The notes below the pieces were generated by a model that was given only the letters and a program-made list of their open reading frames with translations, did no database searches and was not told where the DNA came from. A program made the translations under genes and the position numbers. Shown one piece after another: positions 1-8,100 of a stretch of DNA of 33,470 nt. This stretch comes from Ichthyobacteriaceae bacterium (GTDB lineage Bacteria; Bacteroidota; Bacteroidia; Flavobacteriales; JADGDT01). The DNA is taken from the NCBI GenBank assembly GCA_023145615.1, contig JAGLDK010000042.1, positions 1-33,470 of the forward strand, in the 5' to 3' direction. Position 1 is the stretch's first letter. Every line of letters starts with the position of its first letter.

Positions 1-523
1 ACCTACAAAACTTAGGGAAATTCGCAACAGTTGGCAGTAGCTCATTCAGTTTATTAACATGATGCGAACCAATGTTAAAAAGTACGGAGTTCAACCATTT
101 AGATGGGGTTATATTATTTGCGGCACACGGATACTAGGAAAGAATACATCATTACCTCTCTTTGATATGAATCGTGAGAGCCTGCGAAAAGGTATTTTTT
201 TTTGCGACCTAACGCAAGTGGGCGTATTTTATTTTCAATACTATTGTTGTCGATATCTAACTTTCCATTTTGCGTATATATAGAAAGCTGACTCCATAAT
301 TTTAAGATATATTTAATGGCTTTTCCGATTTGGACAGTAATTTATTTCTTTCAGCTTCGAGATAAGTTTTTGAATTAGTATCAATACGTGTTCAGTTCAG
401 CTCTGATTTTATTATTATACAGAGATTCTACAAATTTTCGTCTAGCATGAGCTAAGCATGCCAAATGTGTTAATTTTTTTTTGAATACAACTTCAAAACA
501 ACTGGCATATCCATAGGTTTGCG
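1..523 (-). pseudogene. IS66-family transposase, decayed C-terminal remnant
   Basis: Reading the minus strand from about 523 to 1 gives the C-terminal part of an IS66-type DDE transposase. Seen in order: a stretch ending LTHLACLAHARRKFVESL (the family's conserved 'GCWAHARRKF' block), stop codons beginning at 381-383 and again up to about 330, then GKLDIDNNSIENKIRPLALG and KKYLFAGS (the block holding the last catalytic Glu), a stop near 118, and after a frame change near 122 the tail NITPSKWLNSVL...KLNELLP, which matches the usual 'NP.EWL.dVL...ELLP' ending. The N-terminal half, with the DETP block, is missing to the right, so the element is truncated as well as interrupted. The window edge probably lies close to the transposase 3' end; the terminal inverted repeat would be further left. 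It cannot encode active transposase. An open frame at 59-283 on the plus strand is merely antisense to it. Confidence 0.88.
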
Positions 524-575
524 GTTATTAAAAAATGAAACCTAAAATTAGAAAGTTGGAGAAATAATAAATGAT

Positions 576-677
576 ATGAAAAACATTTTAATACTTTTTC
601 TAATTATTGGAATTAATATAACTACAATTGCACATAATAAAATTGAAAATAAAGTAATAATAACAAAATGGAATTAG
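576..677 (+). CDS. small hypothetical protein with signal-peptide-like N-terminus
   Basis: A 33-residue frame starts ATG AAA AAC and consists of a hydrophobic segment (ILILFLIIGINITTIA, about residues 4-19) followed by a short polar tail ending KWN. It stops inside the start of the next gene, overlapping it by 10 bases (the ATG at 668 is embedded). It looks like the signal peptide of a secreted protein whose body has been lost, or a small membrane peptide translated just before the UPF0303 gene. No family is recognised. It lies directly beside the IS66 remnant, so rearrangement debris is a reasonable explanation. Low confidence as a real gene. Confidence 0.25.
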   Translation: MKNILILFLIIGINITTIAHNKIENKVIITKWN

Positions 678-1084
678 AAGAATTTAGTAATAAACTTGCT
701 CTCGAAATGGGACTTTCAATTATTGATTTAGCAAAAACTCGAAATCAACATATTGCTGTCGAAATTAGTAGATTAAACCATACTCTATTTCTATTCGTTG
801 ACGATAAACTTCCAGCCGACAAACATAATTGGTTGAGAAGAAAAGCAAATGTTGCTAAACACTTTGAAGAAAATTCTTTAAGTGTGAAAAATGATTTGAT
901 AAGCGGAAAAATGTCATTGGAAGAAACATTTGGACTTGATAAGAAAGATTATATAGCAAAAGGTGGCTCAATACCTATATTTGTAAAAAATGCAGGTATG
1001 ATTGGAACAATAACTGTATCAGGGTTAAAAGATGTTGACGACCATAAAATTATCATTGATGCGTTAAAGGGAAAATTCTTTTAA
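668..1084 (+). CDS. UPF0303 / haem-degrading-domain family protein
   Basis: The 138-residue product matches the UPF0303 (YBR137W-like, Haem_degrading PF03928) family. Recognisable blocks are FSNKLALEMGLSIIDLA near the N-terminus, the strand IAVEISRLNHTLF, the NWLRRKANVAKHF helix (about residues 55-68), and the C-terminal GGSIPIFVKNAGMIGTITVSG then DDHKIIIDAL. Family members are small cytosolic proteins of roughly 140-165 residues; their biochemical role in bacteria is poorly defined, and some relatives bind haem or corrinoid-type ligands. This copy is at the short end, with the usual N-terminal helix trimmed. It stands alone, between an IS66 fossil and the RES-Xre operon on the opposite strand, so context gives no functional hint. 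Confidence 0.8.
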   Translation: MELEEFSNKLALEMGLSIIDLAKTRNQHIAVEISRLNHTLFLFVDDKLPADKHNWLRRKANVAKHFEENSLSVKNDLISGKMSLEETFGLDKKDYIAKGGSIPIFVKNAGMIGTITVSGLKDVDDHKIIIDALKGKFF

Positions 1085-1398
1085 AGAACAAAAAAAAGGA
1101 AAACATTAAAACTGAAACAGGAAAAGCAAAAAATAACGTATTATTAAACAATAACTTCTATTAACAATAGTTCATTACTTTTTTGAGTCAAAATTCAAGC
1201 AAAACACTAATGCCTTGTTTTTTAATGTTTTAGCATTTTAATATGAAAATTGTAAAGTATTAACTATAAGTACTTTGTAGTTTTTAGGTAAAAATCAAAA
1301 ACAACACATTTAACTAATTAATATTATAGGTATTATATATAAAAACAACGTACTATTTATTAATATAACACTCCATTTACTGCTAAAAATTATTGAAT
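1085..1398. other. intergenic, no gene seen
   Basis: About 310 very AT-rich bases between the UPF0303 gene and the terminator of the RES-Xre operon. All frames are closed by frequent stops and I see no tRNA or other structured RNA. Confidence 0.5.
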
Positions 1399-1438
1399 AA
1401 AAAAAAGTTCTATATCTAGAATATATATACAGAACTTA
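1399..1438 (-). terminator. hairpin terminator of the RES-Xre operon
   Basis: Downstream of the RES gene (minus strand), AAGTTCT at 1405-1411 pairs with AGAACTT at 1431-1437, extended by weaker AT pairs. On the minus strand the hairpin is followed by a run of T (plus-strand A-run at 1399-1406). This fits an intrinsic terminator for the toxin-antitoxin operon. Confidence 0.5.
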
Positions 1439-1461
1439 AAAACAAACTCCACTAACTTATG

Positions 1462-1920
1462 TTAATTCTCGGGGAACAATCTTTCATCGAAAAAAAAGTT
1501 TTCTATTATCCTTATTCTAATACTACTAAAATCTTCATGAAAAGGATTTATCAAATAATTATAATCTCCTTTTACCGCTGCCGATGGTACTTTTAGTAAA
1601 CAATATTCGTTATTCAATATAAATTTATCTCCTATTTTTTCGGTTTGTTTTATATTAATATTGTTATTCCAATTATCAGGCAAATCAAAAACGCCATCTA
1701 TTTTAACATGATCTGGAATGTCAATTTCTATCATTTTAAAATTATCGGGTAAAGTTGGCAATGGCAAATGAACTAACACTTCAAAAGCTGCTAATGCTCT
1801 GCTTTCGGCAGTATAAATCATTTCCGTACCTTTTGTATTCCATCTATTACCAAATAATGCCGCTCCAACTCCGCTTAATTCTTCTGCAAAAAGTTGTGTT
1901 GAAATTCTATATACCTTCAT
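1462..1920 (-). CDS. RES-domain toxin (NAD+-consuming) of a RES-Xre toxin-antitoxin pair
   Basis: The 152-residue protein is a complete RES domain (PF08808). It opens with MKVYRIS, followed by GNRWNTKGTEMIYTAES and then ALAAFEVLVH. The residues that make up the NAD-binding/catalytic pocket in characterised RES toxins can be placed at R26, Y36 and E47 (spacing 10 and 11), with a Ser in the later 'VPSA' strand (S113). RES toxins characterised elsewhere deplete cellular NAD+ by phosphorolysis or hydrolysis, and ParT-type relatives ADP-ribosylate target proteins. The toxin is the second gene of a two-gene operon; its ATG lies 3 bases after the antitoxin stop, so the two are probably translationally coupled. 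No truncation is seen, so the toxin is predicted functional. Confidence 0.9.
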   Translation of the reverse strand: MKVYRISTQLFAEELSGVGAALFGNRWNTKGTEMIYTAESRALAAFEVLVHLPLPTLPDNFKMIEIDIPDHVKIDGVFDLPDNWNNNINIKQTEKIGDKFILNNEYCLLKVPSAAVKGDYNYLINPFHEDFSSIRIRIIENFFFDERLFPEN

Positions 1921-1923
1921 ATC

Positions 1924-2379
1924 TTATACAAAAATTCCGTATTCAATTCTATTTAATTCTGCTAAAATCAACTCTTTTCCGTACGATGTAATTAATAAGT
2001 CTGTTGGCTTTTTTCCTTCAAAAGCGTATGAATTTATATTTAACCATTTATAAAATTTATCTGCACTTCCAAATACACGCATTCCAATACTAAACACCTC
2101 AAGTACCTCTATTATTTTTTCAGATTGCAACCTTTTAAAAACATGACTATTATCTTTTAAATTGCGTTGTAATGTTTTTATCGACATATCTAAATAATTC
2201 GACCATTCAACATCGGTATAAGGAGTTAACAATCGTATTTGAGCAAACACATCAATACTCAAGCCATTTTCGATAATTGTATTTGTATAAAGTTTATTTT
2301 CAATTACTTCATAAAAGTATTTTTGTTCTTTACTATCAACTATTAAAGATGACAATAACTCATAGCTAGCTGATACCAT
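1924..2379 (-). CDS. Xre/MbcA/ParS-type antitoxin (DUF2384)
   Basis: The 151-residue product is the cognate antitoxin of the RES toxin. The N-terminal part (about residues 35-75: LSIDVFAQIRLLTPYTDVEWSNYL then SIKTLQRNL) is an Xre-like helix-turn-helix region. The C-terminal half has the DUF2384/MbcA-ParS signature: a helix with VLEVFSIGMRVFGSADKFYKWLN (about 89-112) followed by FEGKKPTDLLITSYGKELI and a last helix that blocks the toxin active site in solved complexes. The gene precedes the toxin, the usual order for RES-Xre operons. Such antitoxins normally autorepress by binding their own promoter; I could not single out a clean operator in the AT-rich region upstream. Confidence 0.9.
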   Translation of the reverse strand: MVSASYELLSSLIVDSKEQKYFYEVIENKLYTNTIIENGLSIDVFAQIRLLTPYTDVEWSNYLDMSIKTLQRNLKDNSHVFKRLQSEKIIEVLEVFSIGMRVFGSADKFYKWLNINSYAFEGKKPTDLLITSYGKELILAELNRIEYGIFV

Positions 2380-2890
2380 AAAACATAATTTGGGGATTAG
2401 TTTTTTAAATTACATCAATTATTCATAATCAAAAATTAATATAAATAACTTGCCTTAAAACATAGTTTAACGGCTCTTTTCATAAACAAATTAAGTAGTT
2501 TGGTTCTCTTAAAAATCCAGTATTTTATAGAATAGTTATTATTTAGTACTTGTAAACTACAATAGCTACACAATTAAGCAACTGTAATAATTAAAGCGTT
2601 ATGTAAACTTTAAAAACAAATTCGGATTTTAATTAACTAAAAGCCTTTTTTAATTCAGTTAAGAGTAACACCCTGAGTTTAAAACAAACAGGTTATTATT
2701 GGTTTTATACATCAGCAGGATTGCCTACTACTGAATTAAATTGCCTCTTCAGAACGAAATGAAAAATAATTTCAGAGAAACAATCATAAAAACCAACCTA
2801 TAATTAAGATACACACACCTATTTTATATGATTTTTTGATATAAATCGAGATACATTAGTATTTCATCACAAAAATATTTTTATTTTATA
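2380..2890. other. intergenic between RES-Xre operon and dnaB
   Basis: About 510 bases separate two divergent transcription units. The region must hold the antitoxin promoter (minus strand, 2380-2460) and the dnaB promoter at its right end. The middle (2640-2780) is slightly less AT-rich than its surroundings but has no open frame with recognisable homology, no tRNA and no strong hairpin. Confidence 0.45.
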
Positions 2891-2899
2891 TGATAATAC

Positions 2900-2907
2900 T
2901 ATTTTTG
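2900..2907 (+). promoter_or_regulatory. Bacteroidota -7 element (TATTTTTG) of dnaB
   Basis: TATTTTTG matches the Bacteroidota -7 consensus TAnnTTTG and is followed by CAGA then the dnaB ATG at 2912. Transcription normally starts a few bases after this element, so the mRNA would have almost no 5' leader. No convincing -33 TTG is visible. Confidence 0.55.
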
Positions 2908-2911
2908 CAGA

Positions 2912-4426
2912 ATGGAGAACACACAACCACAACGAAAAAATTACAGTTCAAAAAATACTGATGTAGTTACATTGGCTAAAGGCAAAATTCAACCTCAGGC
3001 AATCGATCTTGAAGAGGCTGTTATTGGTGCTATGATGATTGATAAAAAGGGTTTAGATGAAGTAATTGATATACTTAGTCCAAAAGTATTTTATAAAGAA
3101 TCTCATCAAAAAATATTTAGTGCAATATTTAGTTTGTTCGAAAAAACTGAACCTATTGATATTTTAACAGTTTCGAATGAGTTGAAATTAGCTGGTGATT
3201 TAGATAAAATTGGTGGTGATTATTATTTGGTACATCTTTCTCAAAAGGTATCAACATCGGCACACATTGCGTACCACTCCAGAATATTAACTCAAAAACA
3301 TATTCAACGAGAGCTAATACGTGTTTCGGCAGAAATTACAAAAGATGCTTACGACGAAACTATTGATGTGTTAGAATTAATTGATTCGTCGGAAAATAAA
3401 TTGTTTGATATTACAAACGGTAGTTTTAATAAAGGTGCCGAAACTGCGCAAAGTTTAGTACATCAAGCAATAGAAAAAATTCAGGAAATGGGTAATAAAG
3501 AAGGCCTTTCGGGAGTGCCTTCTGGATTTAAAAAACTCGACCAAGTTACTAACGGTTGGCACCCTGCCGATTTGGTTATTTTAGCGGCTCGTCCGGGTAT
3601 GGGTAAAACAGCTTTTGTACTTTCAATGGCTAAAAACATGGCTATTAAACACAATACACCTGTTGCTATTTTTTCGTTAGAGATGGCAAATATTCAGTTA
3701 ATTACTCGTTTAATATCGAGTGAAACTGGTATTTCTTCCGAAAAATTAAAAAAAGGAAATTTAGCTGATCACGAATGGCAACAGCTAAACACAAAGGTTA
3801 AAGCACTTGAAAATGCTCCTATATTTATTGACGATACTCCTGCCCTATCAATTTTTGATTTACGTGCAAAATGTCGTCGATTAAAATCGCAATTCGATAT
3901 TAAAATTATAATTATCGATTACCTTCAACTAATGACTGCTGGTGGAAAAGGTGGAAACCGAGAGCAAGAAATTTCAATGATTTCGAGAAACCTTAAAGCC
4001 ATTGCAAAGGAACTTAATGTTCCAGTAATTGCACTTTCTCAGTTATCGAGAGCGGTAGAAACACGTGGAGGAAATAAAAGACCAATGCTATCCGATCTTC
4101 GAGAATCTGGAGCAATTGAGCAGGATGCTGATATTGTTTCGTTTATATATCGTCCAGAATATTACGGAATTACAGAATGGGAAGATGGGACTCCTACCGA
4201 CGGACAAGGTGAGCTTATTATTGCCAAACATCGTAACGGATCGTTAGAAGATGTTAGACTTAAATTTATTGGTGCCCAAATTACTTTTGCCGATTTAGAT
4301 GAAGATTTTGCAGGTGGAGAATTCGAATCGAGTATTAACGACAATATTTCAGGAGATCCAAATAGTGCTTTCGTAAATCCATCGAACAACGATGAATTTA
4401 ATCCGTTTGATGATTCTCCGTTTTAG
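2912..4426 (+). CDS. dnaB: replicative DNA helicase DnaB
   Basis: The 504-residue protein is a full-length hexameric replicative helicase that unwinds DNA 5' to 3' at the fork and recruits primase. The N-terminal DnaB domain (about residues 25-130) starts at PQAIDLEEAVIGAMM. The RecA-like ATPase domain begins near 195 with GVPSGFKKLDQVTNGW; Walker A is ARPGMGKTA with K232-T233, Walker B is IIIIDYLQLM with D336, and the motif LSDLRESGAIEQDADIV follows near 395. The tail (from about 460) is acidic and Asn/Asp-rich, ending FNPFDDSPF, common in Bacteroidota DnaB. There is no intein insertion. It is a single-gene unit with its own promoter element and a strong terminator just downstream. Confidence 0.98.
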   Translation: MENTQPQRKNYSSKNTDVVTLAKGKIQPQAIDLEEAVIGAMMIDKKGLDEVIDILSPKVFYKESHQKIFSAIFSLFEKTEPIDILTVSNELKLAGDLDKIGGDYYLVHLSQKVSTSAHIAYHSRILTQKHIQRELIRVSAEITKDAYDETIDVLELIDSSENKLFDITNGSFNKGAETAQSLVHQAIEKIQEMGNKEGLSGVPSGFKKLDQVTNGWHPADLVILAARPGMGKTAFVLSMAKNMAIKHNTPVAIFSLEMANIQLITRLISSETGISSEKLKKGNLADHEWQQLNTKVKALENAPIFIDDTPALSIFDLRAKCRRLKSQFDIKIIIIDYLQLMTAGGKGGNREQEISMISRNLKAIAKELNVPVIALSQLSRAVETRGGNKRPMLSDLRESGAIEQDADIVSFIYRPEYYGITEWEDGTPTDGQGELIIAKHRNGSLEDVRLKFIGAQITFADLDEDFAGGEFESSINDNISGDPNSAFVNPSNNDEFNPFDDSPF

Positions 4427-4479
4427 TATAATGTATTGGTTTTCTATTTTATAATTATCAAATAGAAATACTTAATAAA

Positions 4480-4528
4480 AACAAAAATTCCCCTAAAATC
4501 TTTAATAAGATTGATGGGAATTTTTGTT
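4480..4528 (+). terminator. intrinsic terminator after dnaB
   Basis: AACAAAAATTCCC at 4480-4492 is complementary to GGGAATTTTTGTT at 4516-4528, with a smaller inner stem (AATCT/AGATT) in the loop. It lies 54 bases after the dnaB stop and ends in a T-run. Confidence 0.8.
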
Positions 4529-5011
4529 AATTCATTCTTTGATTTAACTAATAAATACAACTTTTATATTTATAGTAGTTACCCTAAATAGGAATCAATT
4601 TATTTAACGCCTTAGCATTTTCTGCTACATTTTATCCTCCGTTTTTTTCACTCTACTTTCCTAATAGTCATAAACACCTTGTACATAATATATTATTGAA
4701 TGGGTATTATAAGTATTTAAATCTTTATTTTGTTCAACATATATAGCTACTATTTTTTTTGTATTTTTTCATTATATAAAGACACTCTATAATAAGAAAA
4801 TACGCCACTATGTTTAGATAAAACATTGAAAAACACATACTTTTTGATGATGATATTCCTAAATGGAATTACCTTATACGGAACAAGAAAGAATCTGATT
4901 TTATTTTTGATAACTTTACTTAACTAAGTTTTTGATTTTAATTGATGATTTTTTTATTGTAGAATACAAATTTTATAAAGCTAATTACTCAAAATAATAC
5001 TTCTCAATAAC
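4529..5011. other. intergenic; possible short coding fragment at its right end
   Basis: About 480 AT-rich bases. Near 4825-4923 (plus strand) a 33-codon stretch without a start codon reads IEKHILFDDDIPKWNYLIRN and continues for 12 residues to a stop. Its composition looks more protein-like than the surroundings, so it may be a degraded gene end, but I do not recognise a family. Otherwise only stop-rich sequence and presumably the promoter of the next gene. Confidence 0.3.
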
Positions 5012-6268
5012 ATGAAACTAAAATTTACCATAATACTACTTCTATTAATTAGCAATTTTGTACATGCCAAATACATAATTGTAACAATGGATAACAAGCA
5101 AAGCAATCATTTAAAGGCTTATGGGGTTACTTATTGGGCTATTGAAAAAGCTATTCCGTCGTGGTGGTTGCTTAATTATAAAGGAGGTTCTTTTTTGTAT
5201 AAGTATTCCGAAGAATTGCAATTTCAATGCTCTGTTAAAAGTGTTTCGTTTAAAATAATGAACGATAACGAAGCTTTGGCATTAATTAATACAATTAAAA
5301 GTCCTTCTCAAAACATGGATGCTTTAGAATTACACAAGGCTCCTAAAATTGCAATTTATTCTCCTAAAGGAAATATGCCGTGGGACGATGCTGTTACAAT
5401 GGCTTTAACTTATGCCGAAATTCCGTATGATGTAGTTTACGACGATGAAGTTTTAGCCGATGGTTTGGCTATTTACGATTGGTTACACTTGCATCATGAA
5501 GATTTTACGGGGCAATATGGTAAATTTTGGTCGTCTTTTAAACAAGCTCCTTGGTATGTTCAACGCAAATCAGAATCGGAAGAAAGAGCTAAGAAACTTG
5601 GATATTCTAAAGTATCGATAGAAAAATTAAATGTTGCCAAAAAAATAAAAGAGTTTGTTGCCGGGGGTGGTTTTATGTTTGCAATGTGCTCGGCTACCGA
5701 TTCGTTTGATATTGCTTTGGCTGCCGAAGGTAATGATATTTGCGAACCTATGTTTGATGGTGATGAATCGGATGCTGGTTACAACAACAAACTAAACTAT
5801 AATAAATGTATGGCTTTTAAGGATTTTACTTTGGTAACTGATCCTGGAGAGTACGAATTTTCGAACTTAGATACTACTACAAAACGAAAGGTAAAAGAAG
5901 AAAGAGATTATTTTATGCTGTTTGAATTTTCGGCAAAATGGGATCCAGTGCCAACTATTTTAACTCAAAATCATAAAAAAGTTATTAAAGGTTTTATGGG
6001 TCAAACAACCGCTTTTGATAGAAGCATGATAAAATCGAATGTTTTGGTTTTAGGAGAAAATAAAGAAATAGGAGAAGCCCGATATATACACGGTAGCCTT
6101 GGAAAAGGTATGTGGACTTTTTATGGCGGACACGACCCCGAAGATTACCGACACAGAGTTGGAGATCCAAAAACAGAGTTAAAAAATCATCCAAACTCTC
6201 CCGGTTATCGACTTATTTTAAATAATATTTTATTTCCATCGGTTAAGAAAAAACCACAGAAAACATAA
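5012..6268 (+). CDS. secreted class-I glutamine-amidotransferase-like protein (Bacteroidota family labelled 'asparagine synthetase B')
   Basis: The 418-residue product begins with a signal peptide (FTIILLLLISNFVHA, cleavage near residue 19-20), so it is exported. The N-terminal 90 residues contain MDNKQSNHLKAYGVTYWAI and WWLLNYKGGSF. From about 110 (APKIAIYSPKGNMPWDDAV) a class-I amidotransferase-like fold is suggested: an elbow-like GGGFMFAMCSATD with C226, then a late FYGGHDPEDYRHRVGDP with H374. Homologues in this phylum are often called asparagine synthetase B from old transfers, but neither the N-terminal Cys-1 glutaminase nor the AsnB ATP-pyrophosphatase motif (SGGxDS) is present and the protein is secreted, so that name is almost certainly wrong. 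The true substrate is unknown; a ThuA- or BPL_N-like periplasmic role is possible. It is a single-gene unit. Confidence 0.75.
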   Translation: MKLKFTIILLLLISNFVHAKYIIVTMDNKQSNHLKAYGVTYWAIEKAIPSWWLLNYKGGSFLYKYSEELQFQCSVKSVSFKIMNDNEALALINTIKSPSQNMDALELHKAPKIAIYSPKGNMPWDDAVTMALTYAEIPYDVVYDDEVLADGLAIYDWLHLHHEDFTGQYGKFWSSFKQAPWYVQRKSESEERAKKLGYSKVSIEKLNVAKKIKEFVAGGGFMFAMCSATDSFDIALAAEGNDICEPMFDGDESDAGYNNKLNYNKCMAFKDFTLVTDPGEYEFSNLDTTTKRKVKEERDYFMLFEFSAKWDPVPTILTQNHKKVIKGFMGQTTAFDRSMIKSNVLVLGENKEIGEARYIHGSLGKGMWTFYGGHDPEDYRHRVGDPKTELKNHPNSPGYRLILNNILFPSVKKKPQKT

Positions 6269-6467
6269 TACAACCTAAACAATTATTAATGATTAATTGT
6301 AAATGGTTAATTATCTAACACCCTCTTATTAGTTTAATCTAAAGTTTAAATTTATGTACACTAATAATTTTATTACAACACTTAAATTTCAATAATAAGC
6401 AAAACACATTGATAATTATAAATGTATTTTATATCTTGATAAAAATCAAAATAATTAATAAATCATT

Positions 6468-7133
6468 ATGGAAATAAACAAATATATTGATCATACGGTA
6501 TTAAAAGCTACTAGTACAATAAATGACATAAATACACTTTGCGACGAAGCTATTGAAAACAAATTTTATGCAGTTTGTGTAAATGGTTGTTATGTTGTTA
6601 CTGCAAAAGAAAAACTACAAAATACTGATATTAAAATTGCAGCTGTTATTGGGTTTCCACTTGGTGCAATGAGCAAAGAAGCTAAAATATTTGAGGCTAA
6701 AAAGTGTATTGAAGATGGTGCTAACGAAATTGATATGGTGCTAAATATTGGTTTATTAAAATCGGGTAAATACCAAGAAGTTGGAAACGAAATAAAAGAA
6801 ATTAAAGAGGCTATTGGTAATAATGTGCTTAAAGTTATTTTCGAAAACTGCTACCTTACTAAAGATGAAATAAAAATTGCGTGTGAGTTATCGATAAAAG
6901 CAAAAGCCGATTTTGTAAAAACTTCAACCGGATTTGGAACTGGTGGTGCAACTGTTGAAGATGTTGAATTAATGAAACAAATAGTTGGAAATAACGCCCA
7001 AATAAAAGCCGCCGGTGGTGTACGAGATATTGAAACTGCAAACAAATATATTAATATGGGAGTTACCCGACTTGGAACTTCATCGGGTGTATCGTTAGTA
7101 ACTACCGGAAAATCGAAAGAAGGAGAATATTAA
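6468..7133 (+). CDS. deoC: deoxyribose-phosphate aldolase
   Basis: The 221-residue protein is a standard-length DeoC, the cytosolic class-I aldolase that cleaves 2-deoxyribose-5-phosphate into glyceraldehyde-3-phosphate and acetaldehyde in deoxynucleoside catabolism. Seen: the N-terminal YIDHTVLKA; VNGCYV; VIGFPLGAMSKEAK; GANEIDMVLNIG with the catalytic Asp; the Schiff-base lysine K151 in FVKTSTGFGTGGAT; and the second active-site lysine K180 in IKAAGGVRD. The C-terminus LGTSSGVSLV is the phosphate-binding end. The nearest downstream gene (SIMPL protein, 87 bases away, same strand) may be co-transcribed but is not functionally related. A TTG...TATCTTG pair at about 6409-6437 is a possible promoter. 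Confidence 0.97.
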   Translation: MEINKYIDHTVLKATSTINDINTLCDEAIENKFYAVCVNGCYVVTAKEKLQNTDIKIAAVIGFPLGAMSKEAKIFEAKKCIEDGANEIDMVLNIGLLKSGKYQEVGNEIKEIKEAIGNNVLKVIFENCYLTKDEIKIACELSIKAKADFVKTSTGFGTGGATVEDVELMKQIVGNNAQIKAAGGVRDIETANKYINMGVTRLGTSSGVSLVTTGKSKEGEY

Positions 7134-7220
7134 ATAATAATTAATTAATTAGCCATTACAAACTACTATTGTAAGCACCAAATTTACAATTTTAAACATT
7201 TAGTAATAAATAAGTAAAAC

Positions 7221-7940
7221 ATGAAAAACATAAAATTAATTATCCTGTTAGTTACACTATTAAATGTAACAAGTTATGCTCAGCATAAAACACTTAACAC
7301 TTTAAGTGTAACTGGAAAAGGAACGTTAAATACCAAGCCCGATATTGCAAATATTAACTTTAATTTAAATATTACTAATACCGATTTTCAGAAAGCTATT
7401 AACGAGTTAAATACTAAAACTAATAAACTTACTGATGCTTTAAAAAAAGCAGGAATTAAAAAAGATGAAATTTACACATCAAATTATTCTATTGTAAAAG
7501 ATTATCAGCGTAATTATAAAACCGGAGATAATAAATTTAAAGGCTACAGAGTTTCTCATCAAATAAACATAAAAACAAAAGCCGAAACTAAAGATATAAA
7601 TAAAGTATTTTCGGCAGTAACTAGCAGTATTAACGAGGTTGAGTTAAGCCTAAGTTTTGCTATTGGAGACAAAGATGGGTCGGAAAACAAACTAATATCT
7701 CTGGCTATAAAAGATGCAAAAGCTAAGGCAAAATTAATAGCTACAGAATCGGGTGTAAAGTTGTTAAAGATTAAACAAATACAACTTAATAATAGTTCTA
7801 TACCTTACCGATCAGCACAAAACCAAATGCATTTATCAAAAAATATGCTTGCCGAAAGTGCTCCTGCAATGGTTAATAATTTTAATCCTTCAAATATTAA
7901 GCAAAACACAACTGTAAGTATTGTTTGGATTATTGAATAA
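7221..7940 (+). CDS. SIMPL-domain (DUF541) periplasmic protein
   Basis: The 239-residue protein has a signal peptide (IKLIILLVTLLNVTSYA, cleavage after about residue 20) and then a complete SIMPL/DUF541 domain (PF04402): LNTLSVTGKGTLNTKPDIANI, the ELNTKTNKLTDALKKAGIKK helix, the DEIYTSNYSIVKDYQ strand, and the C-terminal DAKAKAKLIATESGVKLLKI helix. The family includes BP26/OMP28 and E. coli YggE; proteins are periplasmic or surface-attached and are linked mainly to oxidative-stress tolerance or channel-like assemblies, without a defined catalytic activity. Length is normal. A very strong terminator follows directly. Confidence 0.9.
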   Translation: MKNIKLIILLVTLLNVTSYAQHKTLNTLSVTGKGTLNTKPDIANINFNLNITNTDFQKAINELNTKTNKLTDALKKAGIKKDEIYTSNYSIVKDYQRNYKTGDNKFKGYRVSHQINIKTKAETKDINKVFSAVTSSINEVELSLSFAIGDKDGSENKLISLAIKDAKAKAKLIATESGVKLLKIKQIQLNNSSIPYRSAQNQMHLSKNMLAESAPAMVNNFNPSNIKQNTTVSIVWIIE

Positions 7941-7968
7941 GGATTACACATCTTACAATTCAATAAAT

Positions 7969-8024
7969 AAAAAAACCATCATAAATAAAAGCTAAATTAT
8001 CTTTTATTTATGATGGTTTTTTTT
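7969..8024 (+). terminator. strong intrinsic terminator after the SIMPL gene
   Basis: The arm at about 7970-7991 (AAAAACCATCATAAATAAAA core) is perfectly complementary to 8001-8022 with a 9-base loop, ending in a T-tract. It lies 30 bases after the SIMPL stop codon. Confidence 0.9.
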
Positions 8025-8100
8025 GATTTTAACATTTAGATTTTAATATATGAATAATGATTTACCGAAAAAAAATGTATATTACAGAAACAAATCTACC

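Noticed and set aside
59-283. 74-codon plus-strand open frame at the left edge
   Set aside because: It is antisense to the IS66 transposase remnant, whose conserved blocks read clearly on the minus strand.
6851-7045. Minus-strand open frames inside deoC
   Set aside because: They are antisense to a perfectly conserved aldolase active-site region.
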